64,000 nucleotides of DNA from Nothopassalora personata (lineage: Eukaryota; Ascomycota; Dothideomycetes; Mycosphaerellales; Mycosphaerellaceae), in contig CM066289.1 of the NCBI GenBank assembly GCA_033816765.1, positions 3,782,001 to 3,846,000 on the forward strand, written 5' to 3'. How positions within the stretch are numbered: the first letter of the stretch is position 1; the number at the start of each line of letters is the position of its first letter. The notes under the pieces are model-generated. The model saw only the letters and a program-made list of their open reading frames with translations. It was not told the origin of the DNA and made no database searches. A program made the translations under genes and the position numbers. This document shows, in pieces, positions 22,775 through 34,805 of the stretch.

Positions 22775-22783
22775 TGTCACAGG

Positions 22784-23886
22784 CTGAGCTGCTGGCCTCG
22801 CTTGCGGTCGCGCAATCCACACATACGTCTTCTGTTTACACCACTTTATCGCTACTGCGCATCTCTTCATGAACGTTATAGTGCAATGCTATGCTGCCCT
22901 AAATCCTTCATGATGTCCTTCTCGAGCCGGTCGGCATTCCTGCAAACAACCTAAACCCCGAGAACAAGTCTGGGAAGCCCTCGGACAGGTAGAACTACGG
23001 GTGTTCCCATCATGCTCATGGCAAAACATTCGACGACGATATCTTCGATGAATTCATTTGCGGATCCGCGAACCACAATCCTGTCCAGCGTTCTCGATGT
23101 CGCAATACCATAGATCAGCAAGCTCGCAGCCCCCGGACAGCACTTGCGCGGAAAGGTTGATGTCCAGACGCCTATTGCGATATTCTGGATATGCTTCGTC
23201 CACCACGGGACGAACACTGCGTCGCCAATGCCCTCCAAAACTCTGTCCACGTCGCGATGCTGTGCGTCCCACGAGCATCAGCTGCGGATACGTTCGCACT
23301 TCTGAGGCAAAGAAGACGATCAGGCTGACGAAGGGAATAGTTTCCCTTTGTTCCAGGCATTTCTTCGCAACTCTTGGGAGCACGTCCATCCTCCAACGTG
23401 CTCGCAGCCGTCTCATCGCGGAGACGAACCTTCGACGCACTGGACATCCACAGCCAGTGCGTCCACGATTCGGCCATGTGACCGACATGCTTCATCCTCG
23501 ATCTCAAACACTGCCTAAGCGTTTATCTCCACCAACGTTTCTGCACAGTGAGTGCCAATTGACACACGACAACCGCGTGTCGCAACCACGTGCTCCCGGG
23601 AATATATCGTCGGCCAAGAATACCAAGATATCGTTCCGCGGTAAGTGACCTCGCCAAGGTTGCTGATCTGGAGCAGGACCCAGGATCCTTCTCACGTTCC
23701 TCTTTCGCCGCTCCATACTTCAGCATCGCCATCGCGCCTCGTCAGGCCAGACCGCACCGCTTCTCGCATCCAGACCAAGACTCCGGCCTCACGAGCGTGG
23801 CTGGAGCATCTGGTGACTTGGAGCTCTGGAGTGCTGTGTCTTGTGCCAAACATTCGCCCGAAGTTCATCGCTGAGTCTTGAGGTAG
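22784..23886. other. Intergenic region, possible decayed gene on minus strand
   Basis: This is unique sequence of normal composition. Minus-strand text between about 23410 and 22951 is split over two frames. One frame has FVSLIVFFASEVRTYPQLML and VGRTA. The other has RVLEGIGDAVFVPWW and, later, IVVECFAMSMMGTPVV, which vaguely resembles the C-terminal E-x7-E and G-T-P-V-V pattern of GT4 glycosyltransferases. No continuous ORF or convincing intron joins them, so at best it is a pseudogene fragment. The last 300 bp upstream of 23887 probably include the zinc transporter promoter. Confidence 0.25.
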
Positions 23887-25202
23887 ATGTCATGGGCGAC
23901 GTGGATCCATCCGAACATCGAAGCAATCACCATGTCGACCTGTGGATCTGTCACCCGCCAGGAGGACTACAACCTAGGACTTCACGTGGGCGCGCTGTTC
24001 ATCATCTTGGGAGTTTCAGCCGGAGCATGTGCACTGCCATTGATAGCCCTAAAGGTGCCACAGCTGCGGATACCAGCCAAAGCGTTGTTTGTGTTCAGAC
24101 ATTTTGGTACTGGAGTTCTCATAGCCACAGCCTTCGTGCATCTCTTCCCGACGGCTTTCGTTTCCTTAACAGACCCTTGTCTGCCCAGCTTCTTAAATGA
24201 GAAGTATCCAGCCTTTGCAGGAGCGATCGCTCTTGCCTCCGTCTTCATTATCTCCATTGCCGAGATGATCTTCAGTCCAGGAAGGTCGCTCTGCTCTGGA
24301 CCAAGCGCAAATTCGCACGTGGTGGGCGCAAATGATTCGAAAATGGCATCGCCAACAATGTCTCGACACCCTTCATTCCTCGCAGATGAGATTACCCCAG
24401 GTGAGTTGCCGGGATCAAGTCGAGACGTCGACCAGCATATACTCACCCGTCAACCAGCTCAAACAACGCCGCAGTTCGGACGCACTCGTTCTGGCCGGAA
24501 GGACAATCCAAAGCGCACGCCAGCGCAGCACGACCAAGCATTTACCGAGACTTTTACGTACGAAGAAGCGCAGATCTCGCTGGCTCTCGCCGACATTCGA
24601 AGGCCTAGTGGCGATAGCTTTGACACTACGGAAGAAGTCAAGGCCGAGCAGCAGCGCAAGAAGCTCACGATGCAATGTATGCTGCTCGAGTGCGGTATCC
24701 TCTTTCACAGTGTCTTCATTGGTATGGCTTTGGCGGTAGCAGTCGGCAGTGAGCAGGTCATCCTTCTCATTGCCATTGCCTTCCACCAGACCTTTGAAGG
24801 CTTGGCGCTTGGATCGAGAATTGCTGCTGTAGGCTGGAAGCCGAGAGCGCTACAGCCGTGGTTCATGGCGTTAGCATATGGATGCACGTAAGTTGAGCCT
24901 TTGATACGATCATGGCGGCGGGCATGTTCTAACGACGACTTAGCACGCCCTTGGGACAGGCCATTGGCATTGGAACTCGAAACCTTTACGATCCAGACTC
25001 AGCAACTGGTTTGATCCTTGTCGGCACGATGAATGCCATCTCTTCTGGCCTGCTCACATACACAAGTCTGGTCGACTTGTTATCAGAGGATTTCTTGAGT
25101 GATGACAGCTGGAGGACCCTGCGCGGCAACAAGCGTATCATTGCAATGTGCCTGGTGTTCTTCGGAGCGTTCTGCATGTCTTTGATCGGTGCATGGGCAT
25201 AG
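23887..25202 (+). CDS. ZIP-family zinc/iron transporter (Zrt-like), one intron
   Basis: Coding exons are 23887-24887 and 24944-25202; the 56-bp intron (GTAAGT...CTAAC...TTAG) falls inside a threonine codon. The protein is about 419 aa and should import Zn2+ (or Fe2+) across the plasma membrane. It shows an N-terminal extracellular stretch, TM1 (LHVGALFIILGVSAGACALP), TM2 and TM3, then a cytosolic variable loop of about 120 residues that lacks the usual histidine-rich motif. The conserved TM4 (HSVFIGMALAV) and TM5 (HQTFEGLALGSRI) carry the H and HxxxEG metal-site residues, and TM6-TM8 end the protein. The ATG at 23932 (MSTCGSV) is an equally good start and would remove 15 residues. The neighbours suggest no operon-like link. 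Confidence 0.9.
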
Positions 25203-26385
25203 GGTTCCTCCTTCAGCGTGCATCCACAACATCTATACCACGATTCACACTAGAATGCTATAGCGACGAATCATAGAAATTTCCGAGCCACGGCATCGGT
25301 AGTGCTCTGTCATGCTCGTGCACGAATCCGAAACCGTTTCGGGAAATGCTCACTCAGCTCGCTGACGACAGGTCGCACGCAGACCACCTGAACTTCACCT
25401 TCAGCTCAACGGCTTGGAAAACGGGAGCTCCTCAAACTCTTGCGGAGACTACACTACTAACAGCGCCTTCGAATATGTTCCACCCGCAAAAATTTGCCAA
25501 GCTTAGCAGCCTTCTCCACACTCGGCTCGACCCACAATACCACCACGTCTCGATCGACAACCGGCCTCAAATCACAGCCATCACCGCACTAAACGGATCC
25601 TCCTCCCTCCTCCAATGCCGGCACCTCGATCCTTCCACCGTCAGCTCTACCCCGGTCCACTCGGCGCTCTATCCGTCTTCTTCGACGAGGCAGGCGAGTA
25701 ATGTCTCACTCTCCTACACTGTGATTCCGCCGAGGACAGGACGAATGCAGGCTTGCACATGTGGCGCCTTCTGCACAGTACGCACCGCTCTCACCGCAAG
25801 AGGGGAAAGGAACGAGGATGGTGACGAGACTGGGAGATTCATCGTTTCCTTAAGGCGGATTCGTTCACGTGACTTTACTGAATTCGACGCTGGGGGGCGG
25901 GGTGGGGTCTGGGTGGGAAGGAGGATGGAGTGATGTTTGCGGCTGATACGGGGGATGAAGAGTATGTGCGCGATGGGGGGGGGGGGGGGTGAAGGCTTGT
26001 GTGTGTTGGTGTGGAATTTTTGCTGAGCGTGGATTAGCACGTGCTTTTCAAGGTACGTTTGGGGCATAGTTCGCAGGATCCGAGCAAATGAGGATACGGT
26101 TGCTGTGCAGGTGCCGCTCGCGCCTGGGATGAGGCTGAATCATACGGTGTTTGCTTGAGGGTTGGTGTGGGGGTTTGGGGATTATGTCGGGATATAAGGA
26201 TCGTGCAGTGTGATGGGAGGGAAAGTGGGAGGAAGAGAGGAGGTTCGGGCACGCGGCATGAAGCGATGCGTCCCGGGTCGAAGCAATAGATAAAGATAAG
26301 GCTGTGCAGGCGTACCTCGCAAACGCATCGGGTCTCTACTACTTTCTAGCTCCTCCTCACCACTCGCCAACATTTATTTCTGCTC
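25203..26385. other. Intergenic stretch with low-confidence ORF and poly-G run
   Basis: A 195-codon plus-strand frame (25346-25933) is open but has no domain that I recognise, a composition unlike its neighbours and a conflicting open frame on the other strand. I treat it as probably non-coding. A G13-like homopolymer lies near 25976-25988. Nothing else is recognisable. Confidence 0.4.
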
Positions 26386-27069
26386 TCAGCCCTTGTGGAA
26401 CTTATTCCGGCATTCATACCAATGCTCTCCGGGAACTTGTTTTGCCGTTAATATCCTTGTCTCGACGAATCTCCCGGGCGGAATCTTGCTCTGCTTCCCT
26501 GCCGGCGTTCTGGCCGAAAACACGACGGAGAGCGTCTTGGTCGAATTGTGTGGTAATATCGAGGGGCCCATGTCGTCCTGTGATGGAGTCGGTGGGAGAA
26601 AGTATCGGCACCTGAACATGGCGTGAAGACGTCTGCAGTGGCAAATGTTCACTGGCCGGAGATTGCAAGAACACCGTAGGTAGTGAGTGCTGCCGTAGAC
26701 GTATTTCTCCAGACCAAGTAGTCCCCGTGCTTGGTCTCCATCTAAGATGGAGAGTCCCTTCGTCATTATTGTGCAGTACGTTTCTTGCCCGAGCGGAGTC
26801 CAAAATTCACTTTCCTGGAGAAGCTCCCAGTGCTGCGCTTTAAGACATCTTGATCGAGCTTTGGGACAACTCCCAGGACAAAGCTGTCCTGTAAGCGTGT
26901 GCAGTAAGGCGCTGCTGCCGCTTTGTCGCAAGACGAGTATCTGGACCATTCGTGATGGAAGCGGAAACTTCCCTGATATTCCAAACGATGAATAGCAATA
27001 TATGATAGCTTGGCGACTGCTTCCTAGGTCAAAACGTCGCATCGATCGCCTCGCTTCGACCATACACAT
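26386..27069 (-). CDS. Hypothetical ORF, 227 aa, doubtful
   Basis: A 227-codon minus-strand frame, cysteine- and serine-rich, without signal peptide, membrane segment or motif that I recognise. Shorter open frames overlap it on the plus strand. No intron logic or homology supports it, and it may be chance. It is listed because the 26.4-27.1 kb interval otherwise holds nothing. Confidence 0.22.
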   Translation of the reverse strand: MCMVEARRSMRRFDLGSSRQAIIYCYSSFGISGKFPLPSRMVQILVLRQSGSSALLHTLTGQLCPGSCPKARSRCLKAQHWELLQESEFWTPLGQETYCTIMTKGLSILDGDQARGLLGLEKYVYGSTHYLRCSCNLRPVNICHCRRLHAMFRCRYFLPPTPSQDDMGPSILPHNSTKTLSVVFSARTPAGKQSKIPPGRFVETRILTAKQVPGEHWYECRNKFHKG

Positions 27070-27562
27070 AGCGTTGAAGGTAGCCGCAGCAGGCCACGGT
27101 AGCTTATGTCGTAGCGATCACTCGAAACCGAATCGCTCACATCATTCTGTCTCGACCTTCGGGCTCCCCAGCCGAGACTGCTCTAAAATCCCATTGGTGC
27201 GAATCCTTCGAAGTGTCAAAAACGTGCTAGACATACACCCCGCCGACGCCACCAAAGTCAATGCAAGCGATTCTTCAGGCACGAGCCCTGACGCTTGAGA
27301 CTCGTGGCTGTCGAATTCGTCATAACCGTAGGCCAAGGGGAACTTGTGGTGCGGCCGGATGGAAGGATTGTTGATGTTATTGCGGAGGCTGAGGAGAAAG
27401 TGCCGCTTCGATGGCCTGCTACGACGACATCGTGCATTGGATGCCATGGTGCTGGATGGAAGTGGGAGATGAGGGTGGGCAGTATAAGAGCCATGCTGTC
27501 GCCATGTGGTAGTGAGGGCATCTTTTGAGTTTCGAGAGTTCTGTCCTTTGCAGTCAGTAACC

Positions 27563-28155
27563 ATGAAGGTCGTTGGGTTCTTTCTCCTTGCCTGTGGCGC
27601 TGCAGCACAGACTGTCAATCGTACCTTGACGAATGGCTGGGGTTCACTGCCATCGCAGAGGCTGTACATCAACCACACTGAAGCACTTGCCGTAATCGAT
27701 GCTGCTGTGCAAAAGTCCATGGAGATCAAGTGAGTCAGAGTTCCGGCGGGGTAAAGACATGGCCGCTGACTCCCTACAGTGTGCCGAACAACATCGCGGT
27801 CATGGACCCGTCTGCCCAGCTCGTGGCCTTCCTGCGAATGGATAATACGTACCTTGGAAGCGTCGACATCAGTCAGAAGAAGGCGAAGACAGTGACATTG
27901 TTCAATGGTCTATTTCCGTCGTATGGTCTCTACAATCGCTCGCAGCCGGGTCCTGGCAACGATCTGTATGCAATTCAAGAGACGAATGGTGGGATTGTCG
28001 TTTTCGGTGGCGGCCAGCCGATCTATAACCAGGATGGCTACTTCATCGGGGCGGTGGGGGTCAGTGGCGGCACTGTCGAGCAGGATATCGAATGCGCCAT
28101 TGCAGGAGCAGAGGCCGCTGGGACGACAATTCCCTACGCTCCTCCAATGGCATAG
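27563..28155 (+). CDS. Secreted GlcG/HbpS-like (DUF336, haem-degrading family) protein
   Basis: Exons 27563-27729 and 27780-28155, with a 50-bp intron (GTGAGT...CTGAC...CTACAG) that splits an AAT codon. The product is 180 aa. Residues 1-16 form a signal peptide (MKVVGFFLLACGAAAQ), so it is probably secreted. The mature part fits the GlcG/HbpS fold: an N-terminal helix with LAVIDAAVQKSMEI, then VPNNIAVMDPSAQLVAFLRMD, FNGLFPSYGLYN, GGIVVFGGGQPIY and the closing YFIGAVGVSGGTVEQDIECAIAG. That last glycine-rich signature is typical of the family. Bacterial relatives bind or degrade haem or sit in glycolate loci; the role of secreted fungal members is not established. Confidence 0.85.
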
Positions 28156-28480
28156 CGACCCGATGTTGCCGTGCGTCCGGAGGCGTCTGTTACTACAGAC
28201 CGCAAAAGCTTACCTCCGTAGAGGAATTCGGGGAATAGCTTGCACCATGCGCGGAGTGATCTGCAGCTAGGAGTCGACAAGCCTGTTGAGCTGAATCAGA
28301 ATGCTGACAACGCACGTTGCTCCCACGTTGTGCGTCAGAAGTGGGAGAGTTTGAGGACGTTACATTCCAACAAATAGCATCATGACGGGGTCAGAGCACG
28401 ACTTGAAACCTTCTCGAAGGCTGTCATGGAAGCCAGTTCGTAGCTTGTAGGATGAAACTGTGATGGATGGATCGAATGAA

Positions 28481-29169
28481 TCACGAGCCTTTCAACGCCA
28501 TGCTACCAAGGACTTGAGCTTCAGCTTCCGTGCTCAAGAGAGCTGCTGCTTCACCCTTTTTGGGTGCGTCCAGTCGGTAGATCTTCTGGATCCTTGCGAC
28601 ATCGTGTGTTGCCGCCAGATGGTCGTCGGTGAGTGTTTGAGGCGTGCCTTTGACGTTTTGGAGGAGGTGTGCTTCGACCGCTGCCCGAAGTCCGCCGACT
28701 TTGACCGCAACGATATCCTTGCTGCCATCTTGAAGTCCGAATCGTCGAAAGGATTCTGCGATCTGGAGACAAGGTGAGCGACAGGCAGACTCTTGGTGTT
28801 GGTTGATGGGGGGCCGAAGGTGGGAAGTGTGCGCTAGCATGTGCTGTCACTGTCGTCATGCAGCGGCAAATGAAGGGAACTGAGAGTCAAGGGTGCACCC
28901 ACGTTATTGTTGGGGGAGAGGGCAAAGACGATCTCTGAGTGGACGTTGCGACTCTTCATGCGGGCGTTGAGCAGATCGTTGACGGCCCTGAAACAGGCCG
29001 ACAAGACGTGTTTCCTGGACACTAGCACGGATGCGTCGAGGAAGGCGTACTCGAAGCTGGCGTTGCCGTCGAGCAGCTGCTGGCGGAGGAAGGCGGCATT
29101 CTGTGCATCGCGGAAGAGGCACAGGTGGAGGGGGTGCTGCGGCACGTGGGGGAGGATGATGGTCTCCAT
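28481..29169 (-). CDS. CGI121: EKC/KEOPS complex subunit CGI121 (TPRKB-like), one intron
   Basis: Minus-strand exons 29169-28903 and 28762-28481, with a 140-bp intron (GTGGGT...CTCCAG) placed after a run of three asparagines. The product is 182 aa, the usual length (yeast about 181). The N-terminus has the typical [20 protein letters not shown], then [20 protein letters not shown] and FALSPNNN joined to [20 protein letters not shown]. The C-terminus ends with [13 protein letters not shown]121 binds the kinase Bud32/PRPK in KEOPS, which makes the tRNA t6A37 modification and affects telomeres. The splice sites restore a gapless family sequence, so confidence is high. Confidence 0.92.
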
Positions 29170-29753
29170 GCCGGGGGGAGGGGGGGGGGGGTGGGAAGTG
29201 CAGCTCGATCGGGAGATTGCGCAGTCGATGCACGGCTGAAGATGGTACGTACGTACTACAGTAGTACAGTACATATTTGAGTGTGTGTGATTATTATTAC
29301 TGTATTTGTTATCTGCGACCCTTGCCGCGGCTGGCAGGGAAAGCGGCCCAATGACGAATGGGCCGGGATGTAGCTGATGCCGGCGGGTGGAGCTGCTGGC
29401 AGTCTCGAACGACCCTTGGACTCGCTGGCGGCTGTTAGCACACGTTTCTAATAAACGAACGTCGTGACGAGCGAACAGCTCTCCCACTGACGAACGACGC
29501 CGCCACCACCACCGCCGCCGCCGCCGCCGCCGACTCGACGACTAGAAGGAGACGTGGTGTTCGCCGTGCTGCTTGCACAAGGACGTGACGTGGCGGTATG
29601 TACATGGCATAACGCCTGCCCCCTTCCGACTTTGTGTGCACGCCGCAGCCACGTTCCGGAGCCGAGAAACACGCACGAGTGAGCGAGCTGCACGCACGCG
29701 TCCTGTAGTTCTATGTGCTAGCCAGCGGCACTTGCCATTCACGCACCCGGAAC
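29170..29753. other. Divergent promoter region with simple repeats
   Basis: The region lies between the start codons of CGI121 (minus) and the Zn2Cys6 factor (plus), so it should hold both promoters and leaders. It carries poly-G (29176-29191), a GCCGCC run (about 29500-29530) and mirrored TACGTACGTA near 29246. No ORF here looks real. Confidence 0.5.
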
Positions 29754-32733
29754 ATGCCACAGCCCGCCATCACCACCACCACCACCACCACCACCACCAC
29801 CACCACTCACTTGAAGCGGTCGGTCGACGACGCCTCGGACGGCGACCGCGACGGCGACGATGGCACCGCCAGCTCGACCACCTCCGTCCACAAGCTGCAG
29901 CGTTTCGACAGCAGCGCCGCTCCGCCCGCCGGCGACTTCTCCCATGCCGTCAAGAAGAAGTCGGCCGGCAGCAGTCGCACCGGTCAAGCATGTGATCGTT
30001 GCAAGGTAAACACTCCCATAGCATATCATACCGCATGCCAGTCACCACCGTCGCGCCTGCCCTGCCCTGCCTGCCCCGCTTCCGCTTCCGCTTCCGCTTC
30101 CGCTTCCGCTTCCATGCTGCGGTTCGCGCATCATGCTGACGGGTACCCCCCCCCATCTCCAGATCCGCAAGATACGGTGCGACGCTCGCCCGGGCGGCTG
30201 CTCGCCGTGCCTCCAGAACAACACCGAATGCAAGACGACCGATCGCATCACCGGCCGCGCCACCACGCGGGGTCACACGGAGCACCTCGAGAACGAGAAT
30301 GCGCAGCTGAAGATGTACATGGTCGAGCTGCAGCAGCAACTCAGAGACAGCGGAGTCGAGCCTAAGGCACCGCCCAGTGCACCGGCAGGATACCTCCCCG
30401 TCGGGCAATGGGGCAGCTGGGGCGACCAGAGCTGGGGCGCGCAGTCCAGCAGCAACGGCATGCTCTCCCCCGACGGCGCATCGCGGGATCGGTCAAGCTC
30501 GGCAGCCGCACAACTCCTCCCCGACTTTCGGGCGGGCTGCATCGGCGACAACTACCTGGGAGTGTCGTCGGAGAACAACTGGCTCAGTCCGATCGAGGGC
30601 ACATCGCTGGCACTCTTCGGCGCCAAGATCGACCTGGCCGAGTTCATGCCTTCGGAAAACGACCCAGCGTCCTCGGCCATGTCCTACCGCACCTTCCTCA
30701 CCCACGCATACGGCAGGACACAGACGTTCGCAGCAGAACTACCGGCCTACGAGCAATGCAAGGTGTACGCAGACTGGTACTTCCGCTCCATACAGCAGTT
30801 CATCCCGATCCTGCACAAGCCCGATTTCATGGACCTCTTAGAACGAGTCTATCACCAGGAGAACTATCACCCCACCTCCGCTGAGACGGTAATGGTGCAC
30901 ATGGTCCTCGCTGTCATCAATTTCCAATTTAGTGCACGCAATCACAACGAGCAGGCCCGCCACGACTCCATGGCTCACTACCACTACGCGCTCAGTTTCA
31001 TTCCAGATCTGGTCACGGGGCACAAATTGGAGGACATTCAAGCCTTGACGCTGATCTGCTCGCAGCTCAGAAACCAGCCTCGACCAGGCGCTGCATGGAT
31101 GTTCACCAACATGGTCATGGGGTTGGCGATTGAGTCCGGCCTACATCGCTCAGCCAAAGCCTGGCAAGGATCGGCTACGAACCAGGATCCACAACGCCTG
31201 GAGATGCGGAAACGCATCTTCTGGAGTTTGCTCACTTTCCACGTCCACATCAGCGGCAAACTCGGGCGTCCCATGCCCCTGCGGTTAGAGGATTTTGACA
31301 TCGAGATACCCGAGCCGCTGTCCGACCAGCTGCCAGACGAGCCTGTAACGTCAAAGTGGAAGCAGTGTTCGTGGCAAGCGGCTGCAGAAGGTTGGAAGCT
31401 TCTCAAGATCATGATCCAGGTCTACTCCAGCATCTACTCGATCAAGTCGACAGGACAGTACGAGATCAATGTGCGCACGCTTGAGAAGCAGCTGGACGAC
31501 TACCACGCTCAAATTCCTCCTGAGCTCCGAGGTGGCCCACAGACCAAAGATGAAGACCGCGTGTCGGCATTGTATCTGGATATGTCTGTGGCAGAGTGTC
31601 AATTACTTCTGCACCATCCTTCATTGTGTCGGTCTGCTTCGCCACAAATCATGAGCAGCAACCTTGACGTGTGCTTACACTGGAGTGCCAAGCTCTTGTC
31701 AAGCGCGATACAGCTAAAGGCGCTCAAGAGTCTCGACACTACCTGGTACTACGGCACAGACTTCCTCGCCGCCATCTTCACAACACTCTTCGCCAACACA
31801 GAAAGGCGCGACCAGATGGACTCGACCGATCTGCAACGTCTTAAGCACGACATGGACCAGTGGCTCGATGTCATGGGCGAGGTCGGCGATCTTTTAGGTA
31901 AGTACTTGTCAAACCGTCTTCCTCTCTTGACTGGCTGACGTCTTCCAGGCACCGGCTCAGCTCTACAGCAAGCGATCAAAGCGTTGGTGGATTTCTCGAT
32001 CGAGAACATCAGTAGGCACATCCAAGCCAAGACCGCTGCTGCGGCTGTTGCTTCAGCGATTTCACAGTCTCCTTCCACTCAGGAGTCGACACAGCCTCAG
32101 AATCAGCAGGCCTACGACAACTCCAACAGCACCGGCGGCTACTATCCGAACGGCACCAATGGTGACATAACTGCAGCTCAGCATCAAGGCTATGCCGAGA
32201 CACCACAAGTCCACCAGGAGCAGACACAGAACGCATATCCATCAGGCAACCAATTTGCCACATACCCGAACACGCAATCGAACAGCATACCCGGCTTCAC
32301 AGCATACGACACTGTAGCGTACTCGGGGGAGGAGTCGAAGCCCGTCATCGATGCTCAGTATGCGGCACCTGGCGCGAGCCAGCAGACGCCGCAGCCGACC
32401 AACTTCATGGCAGCATTCCAGCCGCAAGTAGCCAACGGCTATCAGCCGACTCCGCTCAACCCACTCGTGAATGGTCAAGTCTTTCCGCACGAAGGTCCAG
32501 CAGCTTGGAGGCATTTTGCCACTTCCATGGTGACCAATGTAAGTGCTCCGGACGATGTGCACTCCGCCGGGCTAATGGCTTCCAGCAGCAGCCATGGTAG
32601 CTCGGCGGAGCCGCCTATTGACCTCACTGCCGCGGCAGCCATGGGGAACCTGCAGACACCGACAAGCCAGATCAGCAATGCTTGGCCGTTTGTGCAGTAT
32701 GGTGGGGCTGGGACCGGGCATGGCCATCGTTGA
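29754..32733 (+). CDS. Zn2Cys6 fungal-specific transcription factor, three exons
   Basis: Exons 29754-30005, 30163-31897 and 31949-32733, giving about 923 aa. The binuclear zinc cluster CX2CX6CX6CX2CX6C (CDRCK, then IRKIRCDA, CSPC) is split by intron 1. It is followed by a basic linker and a short coiled coil (HLENENAQLKMYMVELQQQL). A fungal_trans (MHR) domain runs through about residues 240-560, with YFRSIQQFIPILHKPDF and GLAIESGLHRSAKAW. The C-terminus is Q/N/P-rich and probably disordered. The N-terminus has a 12-threonine run encoded by ACC repeats at about 29772. Intron 1 (157 bp) contains a TTCCGC hexanucleotide array. The ATG at 29715 is an alternative start. Nuclear regulator; the target pathway is unknown and I cannot name the orthologue. 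Confidence 0.88.
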
Positions 32734-34730
32734 CCCCGGCAAGGGAGGGGGAAGATTGCGTTTTCGTGCTGTTACTTTAGCGAGGTGTTCTGGCGTTGGG
32801 TGCCGTGAGCAAGCATCGGTCGACGAAGCACATGGGGGTATACATATGGAGCGGGTGAGTTTGAGTACATGGAGTCTACGGCGTGGTGAAGTGCGGTGCG
32901 TTTGTAAAGATACCAATTTGCCATGCTTCTTCGAAAGCACCAGAGGAGATGCGATTTGCACAGCGTGTCTTCAATCAATGAGACAATGTTTACACATGAA
33001 GCGTGTCAACGCCGGGAACAGTCCAGCTTCTGCAGCGCCGAGAAGACAGTCGCATTACGATTATGTGAGTGTAGTTCTGGACGAAGGCGATATAGAGCGT
33101 GACCGTGGACCAGGAGACTAGACCCACGGCGAGGATTGTGTTGACGGTCATGATACCAGGGTACTGTACTTTCGAAGAGGCACGTAGATTGCGTAGAAGA
33201 ACGACGGTACTGATGTCGTTGAATTGGTGGCCTGGCAGATTCGGGCCTTGTCCGAGAAGACGAATTTATTCATTCCGCCTCATGTTCTCCTGCATCACCA
33301 TCCAGACAGAGACATGCAGACCTGTTGCTCGCAGATCGGGCTGGGGGAAAGACTGACTATTCTAGCTTGTTTGGTGAAATAGGCGGATGGACGAACGATG
33401 CGTCTCGACAGTCCACCACGCCTGGGGCTGTGCAAGGGAAGGGGTATGGATCCGTCACTGCGCGTGGTCTGTGGTCACCAGGGAGACGAGTTCGGGGTCG
33501 TTTGTACGCGCCTGGTGGATGGAAGTTAATTGTAGTGTTGCATGGAATGACGAGGCACGCCAAGAGATGTGGCTCTTGCCAGTGGCTTTGGTCAAGGTTG
33601 AAGCTGGTGTTGGAACAGGAGGAAAAGTGATGTCTGCGGTCGAGGTGACGGTGACGGCGACGGTGACGGTGACGGGTGACGGGTGACGGGGCTTGGTTAC
33701 CACGCAATTATTCCTCTCGTTGGTTGACATCACGTGGAGATCGTACTTCGTGCGGCTCGCCGGGAAAGTCGATCCGACACAGCCACAATGTCTGACCTAA
33801 AACAGGCCAACGTTGCGTGGAACTGTTCTCGAAATGGCCGGCCGGCGGTGGTTGTTGGTTCAGTCTGTCGTATCAGATATAGAACAACGAGCGAGCACTA
33901 CTGTTGGTACAGCACAGCACAGCACAGCACGTCCACATCCACAATCCGAATGTACAGTAGTCGCCAGCCAGCGCACCATCGACCATCGGCAGGCAGACAG
34001 CTCGAGGAGTCGAAGTCGTAATCCTCTCCTCCTCGGCGGTAAGGATCCATGTTGAAGCTCGTATTCCGCGAGCCGGTAAGCAAGAGGGGCATGCATCGTA
34101 CAGTGACAATCGAAGATTCTGTTATTATTCTGCGCACCGATGATATATATCGTTGTTGTGGCGATAGAGAAGACCGTATGTAGCAATCGTATCAGTAATC
34201 AAGCGTTGCCCAGATGTTCTACAGCGTCTGCAGGGGACGAGAAGTGGATGACACTGTAGACAAGTACTGTATTCGTAAGCGTCATGGCGGTCGTTCGTGT
34301 GGCCTTCGTGTTCGAGCACCCACTGCCCCCAGCGATATGGTGACGCCAAGCTGGATCGCGCCCGGGATGCGTTGAACATTATGCAGGTTAGCGCGTGGGA
34401 GTTTTCTACGCTGTCTGAATGATGATGAGCGGGTAGCGTAGCAGTGTTGCAGAGGAGTATCTTACTGTGCAAAGGGCTACTCGTCTTGCACAGCACCGGA
34501 CAGCACACTCGCTTGGAGAACTGGCACACATCCCGGTCGGGGAACTCGCCCTAGAAACTTGGCTACGGCGTCGTTGGTGATGGTGAGTTGTTCCCTTGTC
34601 TGTGCTGTGAAAGTGGCATGAGCGGCCAGGCTCTTCCTTAGCAGCCGACAACGCCTTCCCAGTCAGACACGAGCAGACATGCACTCACCGACGAGCTCAA
34701 CACGATCGAATTGCGTCTACTGACACGGCT
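32734..34730. other. 2-kb intergenic region with simple repeats
   Basis: I find no gene that I can support. Short open frames occur on both strands but lack motifs and overlap one another. Simple repeats include GACGGT/GACGGGT near 33647-33687 and CAGCA near 33908-33930. The right part should contain the promoter of the TRP-like gene. Confidence 0.5.
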
Positions 34731-34740
34731 ATGAACCCAT

Positions 34741-34774
<34 letters not shown>

Positions 34775-34805
34775 CGTTCCTCCTTCGATGAACAAGTCGC
34801 CATGA
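34731..34805 (+). promoter_or_regulatory. Upstream ORF with 10-alanine (GCA) repeat, stop overlapping main ATG
   Basis: An ATG at 34731 opens a 24-codon frame: MNPS, ten GCA alanine codons (34743-34772), VVPPSMNKSP, then TGA at 34803-34805. The TGA overlaps the ATG of the TRP-like gene (34802-34804) as ATGA. If the transcript starts upstream of 34731, translation of the main ORF would need leaky scanning or reinitiation after termination, so this could set expression. Transcript start is not known, and the GCA run may vary in length. Confidence 0.5.

Larger units (their letters stand above)
20943..22777 (+). mobile_element. TIR DNA transposon, short copy (internal-deletion derivative)
   Basis: The element is bounded by 30-bp perfect inverted repeats (20946-20975 and 22745-22774, beginning GTGGCCTAGGCTTACAAAAC). 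The 6-bp direct repeat CACAGG flanks it on both sides (20937-20942 and 22778-22783). It is the same sequence as 52062-52729 plus 60146-60243 plus 63303-64000, but it lacks 3060 bp present in that longer copy. The deletion junction is at a CGGACT microhomology (21736-21741). ACTCGCT/AGCGAGT words are very dense. No intact ORF remains, so it is non-autonomous. It is less RIP-mutated than the long copy. I cannot assign a superfamily; the CRGTGGCC termini are loosely hAT-like. Confidence 0.8.

Noticed and set aside
23058..23648. 196-codon plus-strand frame
   Set aside because: It is opposite to the glycosyltransferase-like text on the minus strand, is Arg/Ser-rich and shows no motif; neither strand gives a convincing gene.
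27142..27729. 195-codon minus-strand frame
   Set aside because: It is antisense to the first exon, signal peptide and promoter of the GlcG-like gene, whose splicing and motifs are convincing.
32594..33121. 175-codon plus-strand frame after the Zn2Cys6 factor
   Set aside because: It overlaps the last exon in another frame and continues into the 3' region without motif; a shadow frame.
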